From assembly GCA_033558025.1 (NCBI GenBank), contig JAUCEF010000008.1, positions 310,001 through 374,000 on the forward strand: a DNA stretch of 64,000 nt. The letters run 5' to 3'. This document shows, piece by piece, positions 33,529 to 43,632 of this stretch. Position 1 is the stretch's first letter. Every line of letters begins with the position of its first letter. The notes under the pieces were generated by a model. The model was not told the origin of the DNA. It worked only from the letters and a program-made list of their open reading frames with translations, and did no database searches. Both the position numbers and the translations under genes were made by a program. The stretch comes from Phytophthora sp. 'mugwort'. Taxonomy: Eukaryota; Oomycota; Peronosporomycetes; Peronosporales; Peronosporaceae.

Positions 33529-35455
33529 ATGATGTGGACATTACTGGCCATCGTCACTATGGGGCTGTCCTGCATGGCCACCGGTACCACGAGCTACAGC
33601 CTGCGGCGCAGTTGGGACCTGCAGGTCTCGAGTGTGCGCTGGCTCTTCTTCATTTTCTTCCTCTGTTACTTCGTTTTTTGCCTCAGTCGCGTCGTGTACA
33701 TGGTCGTGGGTGTCCTCAAGCCGCTGGATTCTACAATCAACGTGGGCGATCCGATGCTGGCGAACCGCTACAGCAAACTCGGCGTCTTCTCCGTGCTGCA
33801 CTTTAAAGTCTCACATAACTCGCTGATCACTGGGCTGCTCGTGCTGGGGGACTCGGCCCTCTTCGCAGTGGCCGTGTGGACCTTTCCGCTGGCCTACGAG
33901 CTCGGACAGATCGCGACACGGTCCATGGATCGAGGCGCCGAGAAGGAGAAGGAGCAGATTCGATGGTACCTCTGGAGAGTCTGGATCGTCATTGCCGGAT
34001 TCGTTACAGTGGAGACGACACTGGCAGCAGTAAGGAAGGGGTACACGAGTTACACGCAGCGGTGTCTGTTGGCCGTGTACTTCGTGCAGTTCGCTAGCTT
34101 CCTCTACATGGTGTGGAACATTATGCGACTCAAATGGGGCGGCCGGAAGTACGAGAATGTGCAGGGCCAGTTCGTGACGTCGCCAATCTACCAGAGACTC
34201 TCGAGGATCATGTACGAGGAGGAGCACGCAAATATATCTTGACGTCTAGTGTGGAGTGTACTAACTAGACTGGGATTGGTGGTTATCGACGGACAGGATC
34301 ATCTACGCCATCTTCACGCTGCAGTTCCAGCTTTCAACCGTTGTGATGTATGCGAGACCAGACGAGGAATACAAACTGATAAATTTTATCAGCATTAGTG
34401 CCGTGATTTACTGCATCTCGGGGCTGGCGCTCGCCATTACGACCATGTGCAGTCAATCGTGCGTGCTGGAGTTCTGTCGCTGCTGCTTACCCGACGATAT
34501 CGAAGCCCAAGTTGAAGCTCGACTTATGCAGCCTGGAGAACTGCTCTCACCCAGAGATACACAGGTGCTGGTCGAGTCTGCTGAACCCCCTCTTGTCAAC
34601 CCTGTGTTCGTGTTCACAGATATCCAACAGTCGAGTGAACTTTGGGGTATCGGCGACGGATTAATCATGCAAAAAGCGACCGAGATCCACGACAATATCC
34701 TGCGCTCATCGTTAATGAAGTACCGAGGGTACGAGATAACTACAGCCGGTGATGCGTTCCAGTTGGCCTTTCACACACTTCGAGAAGCAATCGAGTATTG
34801 TTTACATGTGCAGATGCAGTTATTGGGAGCTGACTGGCCGAAAGAGCTGCACGGGTTACTGCCTGCGACCAAGAAGCAGCGGTCAGGTCGACATTTAATT
34901 TTCTGTGGACTGCGGGTCCGGATGGGGATCCACGACGCAGTGGACTCAGACGGACCATTAGTGCTGGACGTACACGCCGTGACGGGAAAGATGACATACA
35001 CAGGCGCGTCTGAAGTGATTGCCAACGAGATCGGCGACTTGGGCGATGGCGGTCAGATCCTGGTCACGAGACGCGTCGCTGACTGGCTGTTCATGTACGC
35101 AGATCTGGTTGCAACCCCTTGTTCAGTGGATCGGGTTGGGGAATACACGGTTCCTATGATCAACTCGACGGTGGAAGTGTTTCAAGTGATTCCGACCGAG
35201 TTGGCCAAGCGTAAGAAGAAATTCTCGACGACATTGAGGAAGCGTGTGACTGCGAATCCGTATGGCAGTAGTCATTCTCTTAATGACGATACACCGCCCG
35301 GTTTGAGTAGCGCCGCCGCTGAACGCCGGCGTAACATGTACGCTTGGCGTGAACGTCGTCGCCAACTTGAGCAAGGCGCGCTAAGTCGTCATGCGTCCTC
35401 CCGTACGTTGCTGGATCTTGAAGACATCGACCACCCACTGAGCTACACGCTGTAA
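33529..35455 (+). CDS. 7TM protein with C-terminal class III cyclase-like domain, copy 5
   Basis: Two exons, 33529-34211 and 34297-35455, giving 613 aa. The 85-bp intron begins GTACGA and ends GGACAG and sits at the same codon and phase as in copy 4; splicing gives RIMIIYAIFTLQFQ. Start MMWTLLAI was chosen by homology. An ATG at 33124 is in frame and would add a 135-residue basic Ser/Thr-rich N-terminus without membrane segments. Cyclase-like domain: FTDIQQSSELW (metal Asp about 335), YEITTAGDAFQ (about 379), GLRVRMGIHDAV and YTGASEVIANEIGDLGDGG (about 463). Tail AWRERRRQLEQGALSRHASS, ending SYTL. Closest to copy 4, so these two are a recent tandem duplication. Confidence 0.88.
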
Positions 35456-36065
35456 ACTAGCAAGTAAATCAACTCGTATAGTATAAAAGCTGAATAAATG
35501 GTAAAAACGGTTTCTGATAATGCGTTTTTTTGCCTTACTGAAAGCTGAATATATTCGCATTCGGCATATTGTACAGTACGTTGTCTTTCGTAAAGCGAGT
35601 ATTAATACTGGCTTGTTAAGGTGTTGATGATGGCGAAATGTAGTACGAATTCGACTATTATGAACGCAGTAAATATACAATAATGTAAACGGGCTTTAAG
35701 CGAGACCATTGATGAACAAATCTTCTATTTGCAGTCAGTCCATCAAGCTTTTGTTCTATGTTAGTGTCACTAACTTATTAATAATGAGCGTGGCCCGTGT
35801 ATAATGTCTTCATGCGGCCTTCATATCAACGTACCGCTTTTGACTCAACGAATCAAGGTTAGGCCATCTGTGCAGCTTGAGATTTGCTTTCTAATCCTTC
35901 GTATACTATCTCTCATACTGGGAACGTGCAATGCCCATTCATACACAGCGTTGGTCCGCCTTAACGGTACTGGCTCCTGGGTGTTCGTCGGCATGTTTTC
36001 GCGGAACTCGCCACTGCGTTGAGAGCGTTGCAAAGCCCATTTCCGAAACCAAACCGGATTACGCA
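35456..36065. promoter_or_regulatory. Intergenic region with possible initiator of the first GH17 gene
   Basis: 610 bp. The first half is AT-rich (3' flank of copy 5). GCCCATTTCC at 36035-36044 fits the oomycete initiator core (YCAYTYY) and lies 22 nt before the ATG at 36066, which would mean a very short leader. Weak evidence. An open frame upstream of the ATG (from 35931) is not needed. Confidence 0.35.
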
Positions 36066-37340
36066 ATGGTCTGTCGACTCTGTGGCCTCGTAACCGCAGT
36101 CGTGATCAGCGCTGCAGTCGGCGATCCTCTTCCAACAGGCATTTGCTACGCCCCGTGGCACCACGCCACCGTCAACAACGACGTCGTAGGCAAGGACTTG
36201 ACCCAAATCGGGCAGTACTTTGCCAGTATCCGTACATTCCAGGCTCTTTTCAGTGGCGTAAACGTCATCAACTCGGCAGCAGCGGCAGGAATCAAGGTGG
36301 CCGTCGGTGTGCAGCTCACCGAACCGGCACTAATCGACGCAGAAATCCAGGCCGTGTGCGAGGGTTATAAGGCCAACCCGAGCGCTATCGAAGCCGTCTA
36401 TGTTGGTAACGAGAACCTCAAGAACAAAGACTTCGGCACATTCTCAGCTGACGAGCTGGTCGGCTTCATTAAGCGCGTGAAAGCGTGCGTGGGTAATACG
36501 CCTGTCGGTTCGGTGCAGCGTATTAACGAGTGGCTCTCTGCGGACGGAGCTGCCACGCTCTCTGCGGCCTGTGACCTCATTGGTGTCAACATCTACCCGT
36601 TCTTCACGAATGGCCCACAGACTGCTGTCGAAAAGCTGCAGAACCAATGGGAGCAACTGGCCGCCAAGTACAATGCTGACAAGATGCACGTGACCGAGAC
36701 TGGATGGCCGTCTGAAGGCGAAAAGTATGGCCAGAACGCTCCTTCGGTTGAGGGCATGCAGAAGTACCTGAACGACTATGTGACGTGGTCCAAGAACGTC
36801 CCGCAGAGCTACTGGTTCATGATGTATGACACGACCGTGAGCTACACAGGCGCCGAGTACGAGAAACACTTTGGCGTCTTCACTGCGGACGGAACTCAAA
36901 AGATCCCGGTGCCGAGCGGCAATGGCTCGACAGCGCAGAACCACACCAATTCGACGGATTCGTCTTCACAGCAGCAAGAGCAGCAGGAGCAATCGGTTGA
37001 TGCTCATGCCGTGAAGACGACTGTGGCTACTACCGTGGCCAAGACCGGCGCGAAGAAAACTCTTGCTTCTACTCCCGTTTACACGTTTCAGCAGGATACA
37101 ACAGGCAATGAAGCTGTCGGTACGGTTGTTCCATTCGCAAGAACCTGCAGCAAGATCGTATCGTCTGGGGACTCGGCAGTCGGCATCCAAATCGTCACCG
37201 ACACTAGCTGCGCGTCTGGCGGCGTGGGGTGCATCGATGAAGTGTGTCGCTTCTGCAAACTTGTTAGCACTTCGGCATCCTCGAAGCTCGTCAACTGCTC
37301 CTCGATTGAAGGCTCACCAACCACGAAGAAGAAAATGTAG
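36066..37340 (+). CDS. Secreted GH17 endo-beta-1,3-glucanase-like protein A
   Basis: 424 aa from the ATG at 36066; signal peptide about 1-20 ([16 protein letters not shown]). GH17 core from [10 protein letters not shown] (about 24) to [14 protein letters not shown] (about 275): acid/base Glu in VYVGNEN (E116), nucleophile Glu in HVTETGWPS (E211), INEWL and GVNIYPFF motifs, WFMMYDTT. Family role: hydrolysis of beta-1,3-glucans, either the oomycete's own wall or host callose. After the core comes a Ser/Thr/Gln linker (about 285-345), then a Cys-containing C-terminal part (about 345-424: [35 protein letters not shown]) absent from the other three copies. An alternative start at 35931 would lose the signal peptide. 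It shares [11 protein letters not shown] with B and C. Confidence 0.9.
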   Translation: MVCRLCGLVTAVVISAAVGDPLPTGICYAPWHHATVNNDVVGKDLTQIGQYFASIRTFQALFSGVNVINSAAAAGIKVAVGVQLTEPALIDAEIQAVCEGYKANPSAIEAVYVGNENLKNKDFGTFSADELVGFIKRVKACVGNTPVGSVQRINEWLSADGAATLSAACDLIGVNIYPFFTNGPQTAVEKLQNQWEQLAAKYNADKMHVTETGWPSEGEKYGQNAPSVEGMQKYLNDYVTWSKNVPQSYWFMMYDTTVSYTGAEYEKHFGVFTADGTQKIPVPSGNGSTAQNHTNSTDSSSQQQEQQEQSVDAHAVKTTVATTVAKTGAKKTLASTPVYTFQQDTTGNEAVGTVVPFARTCSKIVSSGDSAVGIQIVTDTSCASGGVGCIDEVCRFCKLVSTSASSKLVNCSSIEGSPTTKKKM

Positions 37341-37562
37341 ATTCAAAAGCATAAAGACTTTTTCGTAACAAATAAAAAAAAAATGTGTTTTCTTGGCTTT
37401 TTCGTTGTGTTGATTTATACGGAGTCACTGATAGCTCGTTTCTCGTAGGCAATACAACATGCTTACAAAAAATAAAGTTTGAGAACGGATAACTGCTCTT
37501 AGCAGTACTACTGTACTGTAGTAGCACACCTTTTGTTGTGAATCTGCATTAACACATGGTAA
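37341..37562. other. 3' flank of GH17 A
   Basis: AT-rich, with an A-run near 37371 and several TGTACTGTAGTAG-like repeats near 37505-37525. Probably the 3' untranslated region of GH17 A, up to the edge of the hAT-type element. Confidence 0.4.
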
Positions 37563-37599
37563 TAGGGGATGTCAGAATTGCGAAAAGTCGCTTCAAAAT

Positions 37600-37935
37600 C
37601 GCATGCGATGTCGACCCAAAATGGCATGCGATTCTTAAGCAAATGACATGTCATTTGTTTTGAAGTTTCGTCCAGTGGGGTATCAGAAGTTGATCGCCCG
37701 TCAGGTGGGGAAGTTTCCGGTGCTCTGTAGTGGCGTACAAGTAGTCGGCCATTTCTTCGAAGGCCGAACTCTTGGTCTGCTTGGGCGGTCCTCCGACCTT
37801 CGGCTTCTTGTCCGTGCCGTAGATGGCCTTGAAGTTTGCTTCAACTTCGATCTAATCCACCAGAACTTTGTAGTCTTCCGCAGACAAGTGAACCTTCGAG
37901 CTTTCGGACAAGGCGCTGCGTTTTTTACTGCTCAT
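37600..37935 (-). pseudogene. Truncated Myb/SANT-like protein of mobile-element type
   Basis: From the ATG at 37935 the minus strand reads MSSKKRSALSESSKVHLSAE in substance, then an in-frame stop where DYKVLV should be followed by Trp, then IEVEANFKAIYGTDKKPKVG, SSAFEEMADYLYA and QLLIPHWTKLQNK. This start is typical of a repeated Phytophthora family with a trihelix/SANT-like fold found with transposons. Truncated into the left terminal repeat. Confidence 0.5.
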
Positions 37936-38182
37936 GTATGTATGCATAAAGAAGTGTTACCACGCGAAACCAGTTGCTTGAAAGCAGAGGTCCGCCAATT
38001 CAGTATCAAATTGCATTGGCCAGCAGTCATCTCACTAATCAAAATGGCAATTTATGCCACAGCAATAGTAAATATTGCCGCAATTTGTATTTAATTTATC
38101 TATACTCGTCTTCTTCTTCCGCTTGTCCCGGTAGGCACTCCTGTAAGTATAAATGTTCGTCGATCGACGAGCCACGCAGTAC

Positions 38183-39560
38183 TCAGCCCCTCCCGCTCAA
38201 AATCACCGATGATTTCTTGTGGCAAGTCGGTTGCCACGTTCGTCGCGGGAAACCAACCCAGCCAACGAAGAAGTAGTACGCGCCGCCAACCACGTTCGGT
38301 TTCTTCGCGTCAATAAACTCGACCGTGAAGAGATTGGACCCCTCAAAGTCGGACCCGTCACTACCGGATGAGGTGCTGTCATGCTCCTCACCAAGTGACG
38401 GGGAGCACCATTGTATAGGCGTCAAATGGGCAATGCCAGATTCAAACGGAGGAGTGCGGACGATCCTCGTGGTTGCCTTCAGATGTTCCGCCATGACTGA
38501 ATACTCCGCAACTAGGGCATCAAACATCATGCGGACCTCTGCAATATCAGTTGCAACTGCTTACAGATGCTCTCAAATTCCTTCAGATGATCGAACTATG
38601 AAGCCAGCTTCCTGTGCTTGTTTACAGTCGGAATTAGTAGCTTCACAGCCTCCACCTGGTTGACCTTAGGCCGATTCGAATGTAGCGCAGCACCATCGTA
38701 AACGTTGAAGATCAACGGGTGATGTTGCGCTTGATAGGCAAGAGTTCGATGTGCTTCTTGAGATCCGCAAAGTTGTTATCTCGACGTAGCGCCACCATGA
38801 AGGTACTCACCTCATTTAAAGCGTATCATATGGCGCTAAAAACTTGTTGACAGCCAAGCTGAACAGGTGGCTTGCACAGCCAACCAACGGGATGTATATC
38901 TTGTTCGCAATACACTGGTTTGTACTGCAGTTGTCACCCACCAGAAACCCACCACGTCCTTGGTCTTGTTATACACGCTAAGAACATTCTCAAACAGCTC
39001 ATGAGCATCGGCCGTCTGGCTGCCATCGGTGAGGGGGTATAGGCCCAGTAGGGGAACGTGCACCTCACCATCTGCCTCGTGAACAGCGTAGAGGGCGAAC
39101 TAATGCACATCATCATGTGTCCGGCCGTTGAACAGCAGGCCGAAGAGCGCTCCGAGCTCCCTCTCGAGCTTGAGACCGACCGCAATGGTAATGCCTTCCA
39201 TACACTTCTTGACGGCCTTGACTCTCACAGGCCGCAACTTGATCATGGCTCGTGAGTACATTTTCAACCTAGTGGACAGGTATGTTCCGTTCGATTATAC
39301 ACCGGATCCACTGGAATAGATGGCTTGCTTCCTCGCACACGAAACCAAACGACTACAGGGAACAGCTGACGCTGGAGACAGATACCGCGTACTGAGCCTC
39401 GTATCCTGCCCAGCCAGGTGGGTAATGAGGTTGGAGTATCGCGAGCCCGGAACTTGTCTTCGATCCAGGCAGCATAGGTTGTAGCGACATAGGCATTGAT
39501 CTAGCGGGACGAAGAAAACGTATCTTCTTGTTGACGACCATTGTAGCTCGCGGAAGATGA
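38183..39560 (-). pseudogene. Dead hAT-type transposase
   Basis: Minus strand pieces in order: KLERELGALFGLLFN (about 39180), FALYAVHEADGEVHVPLLGL and LTDGSQTADAH (about 39080), ENVLSVYNKTKDVVGF (about 38960), then MMFDALVAEYSVMAEHLKAT (38530 downward), with EFIDAKKPNVVGGAYYFF at the end. These match the central DDE and RNase-H-like parts of Phytophthora hAT transposases. Frame changes between every block and several stops. A BED-finger region should lie near 39500-39730 but is too decayed to be sure. Confidence 0.65.
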
Positions 39561-40233
39561 AGTGGTGAGCTCTTAAAGGCTTGTGGGCCTTGCCGAATCA
39601 CCCTTGGATCGATGCGCTGCAAGCCAACGGATCGTTGGTGACGTGACAGTGGTGTGGGATACTTCACTGCTGATATCATTGGCTTTAGCAAATTATACCA
39701 TCGTGTGTAGAGCTCAAAGGAGAGCACACGTAAGCTACTGCTGTCTTACTATTCAGGCTTATTTTTCCCGTATTTATTGCCTATAATGGCTCAATAAAAT
39801 ATTGTATTGGATTTGGCCAGCTCAAATAATACATTTTTTATTGGAAATCCAAATTTATTACAATATTGCCATATGTAATTACGATCTCTGCTTAAAAGAT
39901 ACAAAGGAAACGTACTGGTTGCGGACCATTTGAGAGAACGAGCGAGCCTAACGAGGAAGCGCGCTTCAGCTGTGAGTGGTGGTGTCTGGGTCACGTTGCG
40001 AAATAGCAGGTGCTATTTCGCGAATTGTCCACCTCTGGAGGTGGTTGATTTCGAAATGGCATGGCATTTGCCCGAAAATTACATGCCATTTCGGGGCGAA
40101 TGTGATTTTGTCGGGAGTTTTATCAATTCTGACACCCCTAATTAGATAGATTTCTGTGCATACATGTATGTAGGACAAATATTGTATTACTACTTTACTA
40201 CTGTAGTATTTTGTGAGGCAAGCATGATCAAAA

Positions 40234-41415
40234 CTACACGAAAAGAGGTGCATACTTAGTCTGCTTGGATGCCACCTTGCATTTTTTGCTAGCACGAGTA
40301 GCCGTGGTTGCAATAGGAGCCGCATCAGACTGAATCGGGGCTTCTGTAGGAGGAACCTCCGTGTAGGTGGGGGCCATCGTCAGGGTTTCAGTAGCAACAG
40401 GGGCGGCAGTCACAGGCGTCTCCGTTCCGGCAGGGCCCGCCGTCGTAGTCGGAGTTACGATCACCGGAGTTTCCGTTGTGGTAGGAGCTTCCGCAGTGTC
40501 CTGAGCATTTGAACCCGACCAAATTGAGGAAGTCGAGTTGGTTTGCTGAGTCGAGGCACCGTCTCCGCCAGGGATCGTGACTTTTTGAGTCCCGTCCGAA
40601 GTGAACATACCGAAGTGCTTCTCATACTCAGCACCCGTGTAACTCACCGTCGTGTCGTACATCATGAACCAGTATGACTGTCCCACGTTCTTGGACCACG
40701 TGACGTAGTCGTTAAAGAACTGTTGCATGGTTTCGGTTGACGGCGCATTGCTTTGATAATTTTCGCCACTGGACGGCCAGCCGGTCTCCGTCAGGTGGAG
40801 CTTGCTCGAGTCATATTTGTCCGTCATCTGCTTCCACTGGGCCTCCAGCTTCTCCACTGGAGTCTGGCTACTCACAGTGAAGAACGGGTAAATGTTGACC
40901 CCAATAACGTCGGAGGCTCCTACGAGCGTAGCAGCTCCGTCAGCCGCCAGCCACTCGTTGATGCGTTGCACGGAACCAACAGGGGTGTTGCCGACACAGG
41001 CCTTGACCTTGTTGATATAAGTCACCAACTCGTCGGCGCTGAAGGTTCCAAAGTCGCCATTCTTGAGGCACTCGTTGCCAACGTACACGGCTTCGACCGC
41101 GTCCGGGTTGGCTTCGTAGCCTTTGCACACCGCGTCAATCTCGGAGTCGATGGCCGAGGCGTCGGACAGCTGAACGCCCACAGCGACTTTGAGTCCTGCT
41201 GCCGCCGCTGCTTTAATCACGTTGACGCCGCTGAATTGGGCCTGGAACGAGCGGATACTCGAGAAGTACTGCCCGATCTTGGTCATGTCCGCCCGAACTA
41301 CGCTGTCGTCGACAGCGCTGTGATGCCACGGAGCGTAGCACACACCTGTCGCATGGGCGTCGAACGCGAGTGTAGTTAGTATCAAAGCGACGCGGACAGC
41401 CGAGGTGAAGACCAT
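40234..41415 (-). CDS. Secreted GH17 endo-beta-1,3-glucanase-like protein B
   Basis: 393 aa from the ATG at 41415 (signal peptide [20 protein letters not shown]). The frame is open 22 codons further upstream, but that would bury the signal peptide. GH17 core: [10 protein letters not shown] (about 23), VYVGNEC (acid/base Glu; Cys replaces the usual Asn after it), [25 protein letters not shown] (nucleophile Glu about 208), WFMMYDTT and [13 protein letters not shown]. The tail (about 280-393) is Thr/Pro/Ala-rich ([20 protein letters not shown]) and ends in a basic [18 protein letters not shown], typical of heavily O-glycosylated wall-bound or surface proteins. No GPI signal is evident. Confidence 0.88.
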   Translation of the reverse strand: MVFTSAVRVALILTTLAFDAHATGVCYAPWHHSAVDDSVVRADMTKIGQYFSSIRSFQAQFSGVNVIKAAAAAGLKVAVGVQLSDASAIDSEIDAVCKGYEANPDAVEAVYVGNECLKNGDFGTFSADELVTYINKVKACVGNTPVGSVQRINEWLAADGAATLVGASDVIGVNIYPFFTVSSQTPVEKLEAQWKQMTDKYDSSKLHLTETGWPSSGENYQSNAPSTETMQQFFNDYVTWSKNVGQSYWFMMYDTTVSYTGAEYEKHFGMFTSDGTQKVTIPGGDGASTQQTNSTSSIWSGSNAQDTAEAPTTTETPVIVTPTTTAGPAGTETPVTAAPVATETLTMAPTYTEVPPTEAPIQSDAAPIATTATRASKKCKVASKQTKYAPLFV

Positions 41416-41495
41416 TGGTGGAGTGAGCGAACGGTGGCTTGTGCCTTGGTGGGGGAAACGAGAAGTGCCAATGGCCCACACTTCATGTGGTCAAT

Positions 41496-41520
41496 GCCCC
41501 ATGACCAGTGGTCATGGGGC
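41496..41520. repeat. Perfect 11-bp hairpin upstream of GH17 B
   Basis: GCCCCATGACC (41496-41506), loop AGT, GGTCATGGGGC (41510-41520). A smaller one (CCACA-CTTCA-TGTGG, 41476-41490) is next to it. Both lie 60-105 nt upstream of the GH17 B start, in its promoter or leader, so they could be an operator-like site or an RNA hairpin; no factor is known to me. Confidence 0.6.
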
Positions 41521-42261
41521 AGAGAGGCACAGGTGCATGCTGACTGGACGCATGGCAAGGGAAATTAGAAGAAAGTCAGCGTCAGAGGTTCTGGGGGACG
41601 ACGTTGCATTGACTCACGTCACTCGGCCACGCGGATTCCGCGAAGGTGGCCATGTGGGCCAAGCTGCTCTCGAGGAATGCTCCTAATTAAGGAGGATCTC
41701 CATCCACTTCAGTACGACCTCCTGATATCAACTCAGATGAAGCCCGCAGCGCGATAGGACGACGCACCCTCAGTGAGTGGCTCAGTTTGCTGCGTTCGGG
41801 GAGCTGTGGCGTTTCGACGCCGCGAAACCTTAAAAGGAGTGCCCATGTTGCTTTGGGAGAAGCGACCGGTCGACATGGCAAAGGGGCATCACAAAGACTC
41901 AAATTAAAAATGAGCTGACACTAAGAAAAAATGGGTCCCTGCTAGCATTTTCATCTGTCATGATAAATGTCATTGTGGCTACGGTTGATAAATTAATACC
42001 GTGAAACACTTCGGAGGGTGCTTGACACAGACTTTGCGTTGATGTTCCACATGACGAATTTACGAATACGAGCAAAGGATAATACAAGTACTTAGTAGAG
42101 AATATGGTTGAAGTTAATATGTGTACAAACGATGTTTAGTTTTGATTTCCGTTATGCACCTCCACTACGCGCTTCGTCTTTCGATTTCGCACTAACCGTC
42201 CTAAGTTCCCTCAACGCAGCCGAGTCATCTACACAAACAAATGGCAAAGCCATGAAGCGAC
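41521..42261. other. Intergenic region between GH17 B and C
   Basis: 740 bp without a gene. It holds the distal promoter of GH17 B (minus) and the 3' end of GH17 C (minus). Nothing else recognised. Confidence 0.45.
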
Positions 42262-43632
42262 TTACATCGCACAGTCCTTGCCAGACCGCACCACAGAAGG
42301 GGTCTCCTGGGCGGGGGTCTCCTGAGCGGGAGTCTCCTGAGCGGGAGTCTCCTGAGCGGGAGTCTCATCAGCGGGGGTCTCATCAGCGGGGGTCTCCTGG
42401 GCGGGGGTCTCCTGGGCGGGGGTCTCCTGGGCGGGGGTCTCCTGGGCAGGAGTCTCCTGGGCGGGAGTCTCCTGGGCGGGGGTCTCCTGGGCAGGAGTAT
42501 CCTGGGCGGGGATCTCGCCGGTGGGGTTGGTGGGGGCGACGGTCGGCGCCTCCGTGCGGTACTCCGGGATATCGACGGCGTACTGCGGTTCGGTCGGAGC
42601 AGGGGTCACTTCATCCTGCTGCTGGGTCTGGTCGCTACCAGGCGTAGGGATAACCGTAGCAGGGGTAGCGGGGACCTCCGTAGCGGGAGTAACGGGGACC
42701 TCCGTGTTATTGCCCTGGCTGCCCTGCTGCTCGGTCTGACTGCCGGTGGAACTTCCCTGAGTATGGCCGGCAAATCCGCCAGGAATCGACACCTTGGGGG
42801 TGCCGTCCGTGTTGAAGCAGCCGAAGTGCTTCTCGTACTCGGCGCCAGTGTACGACGTCGTCGTGTCGTACATCATGAACCAGTACGCCTCGCCCTTGCC
42901 CGCCGACCACGAGGAGAAGTCGTTGAGGTACTGCTGCATGGTCGCGAGCGACGGCGTGTTGCCCTGGTACGCCTCACCTTCCGTGGGCCAGCCCGTCTCG
43001 CCCACCTGGATCTTGCCAGCGTCGAACTTGGCCGTGATCTGCTTCCACTGAGCCTCGAGCTTCTCGATCGGAGTAGTCGTGCCCTGCGTGAAGAACGGGT
43101 AAATGTTGACAGCAATCTTGTCGCAAGCTTCGCCGACCTTAGCAGCTCCGTCAGCGTTGAGCCACTCGTTAATGCGCTGCACCGTGCCGACCGGCACAGC
43201 ACCACCCGTGCATGACTTGACCTTCTGGATGTAGCCCACGAGCTGGTCGGCGCTGACAGTGCCAAAGCCGTCGTTCTGCAGGTTCTCGTTACCGACCCAC
43301 ACGACGTCGACCGAGCCGGGGTTCTTGGCGTAGCCGTCGCACACGGCCTGGATCTCGGCGTCCACCTTGGCCAGGTCGTTCATCTGCACACCGACGGCGA
43401 CCTTGACGCCGACCGAGGCGGCCACATCAATGACGTTAAAGCCGCTCATGCGTGTCTCGAACGAACGGAAGCTCGAGAAGTACTGGCCGATCTGCTTGAT
43501 GTCGGCACGGAGGACGTCCTCGGTCACCGTAGCGTGGTGCCACGGGGCGTAGCAGACACCGACGGCGTCGGTCGAGCTAACGGCCAAGGCGGCCATCGTA
43601 GCAAATACAGTCTTGTAGGTAGCACACACCAT
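42262..43632 (-). CDS. Secreted GH17 endo-beta-1,3-glucanase-like protein C with PAQET repeats
   Basis: 456 aa from the ATG at 43632. Signal peptide about 1-22 ([18 protein letters not shown]). GH17 core to about 290: [17 protein letters not shown] (acid/base Glu), [27 protein letters not shown] (nucleophile Glu; Gly-Glu instead of Thr-Glu before it), [21 protein letters not shown]. Then a Thr/Gln/Asn-rich linker and a tail of fourteen 5-residue units (PAQET, with one PAQDT and two PADET) before a short basic Cys end ([10 protein letters not shown]). The tail is encoded by a 15-bp minisatellite. Likely secreted and O-glycosylated, with the tail as a spacer in the wall. C and D share [10 protein letters not shown] or [10 protein letters not shown], so they are closer to each other than to A and B. 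Confidence 0.9.
   Translation of the reverse strand: MVCATYKTVFATMAALAVSSTDAVGVCYAPWHHATVTEDVLRADIKQIGQYFSSFRSFETRMSGFNVIDVAASVGVKVAVGVQMNDLAKVDAEIQAVCDGYAKNPGSVDVVWVGNENLQNDGFGTVSADQLVGYIQKVKSCTGGAVPVGTVQRINEWLNADGAAKVGEACDKIAVNIYPFFTQGTTTPIEKLEAQWKQITAKFDAGKIQVGETGWPTEGEAYQGNTPSLATMQQYLNDFSSWSAGKGEAYWFMMYDTTTSYTGAEYEKHFGCFNTDGTPKVSIPGGFAGHTQGSSTGSQTEQQGSQGNNTEVPVTPATEVPATPATVIPTPGSDQTQQQDEVTPAPTEPQYAVDIPEYRTEAPTVAPTNPTGEIPAQDTPAQETPAQETPAQETPAQETPAQETPAQETPAQETPADETPADETPAQETPAQETPAQETPAQETPSVVRSGKDCAM
42298..42507. repeat. 15-bp coding minisatellite, 14 units
   Basis: Tandem units with consensus GTCTCCTGGGCGGGG on the plus strand, encoding Pro-Ala-Gln-Glu-Thr on the minus strand. Variants: CTGAGC in three units, CATCAG in two (giving PADET). 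Because the unit is 5 codons, gain or loss of units keeps the frame. Confidence 0.92.

Larger units (their letters stand above)
37563..40140. mobile_element. Dead hAT-type element with imperfect terminal inverted repeats
   Basis: The left end TAGGGGATGTCAGAATTG (37563-37580) and the reverse complement of the right end (TAGGGGTGTCAGAATTG, 40124-40140) match except for one extra base. The similarity continues inward for about 85 bp (AAAATCGCATGCG against AAAATCACATTCG, then CAAAATGGCATG against GAAATGGCATG). No matching 8-bp target duplication is visible at the edges (CATGGTAA and ATTAGATA), so the ends may come from two insertions. Inside, both dead reading frames point left: a Myb/SANT-like piece and a hAT transposase. 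Confidence 0.6.

Noticed and set aside
40753..41379. Long plus-strand frame (208 aa) opposite GH17 B; similar frames at 42763-43215, 45034-45495 and, opposite A, 36444-36944 minus
   Set aside because: They are the mirror of GC-rich third-position codon use in the GH17 cores. The four align with each other only because the sense strands are homologous, and they show no independent motif.
42298..42507. CRISPR-like array
   Set aside because: The units are contiguous 15-bp repeats without spacers and are in frame inside a GH17 gene.
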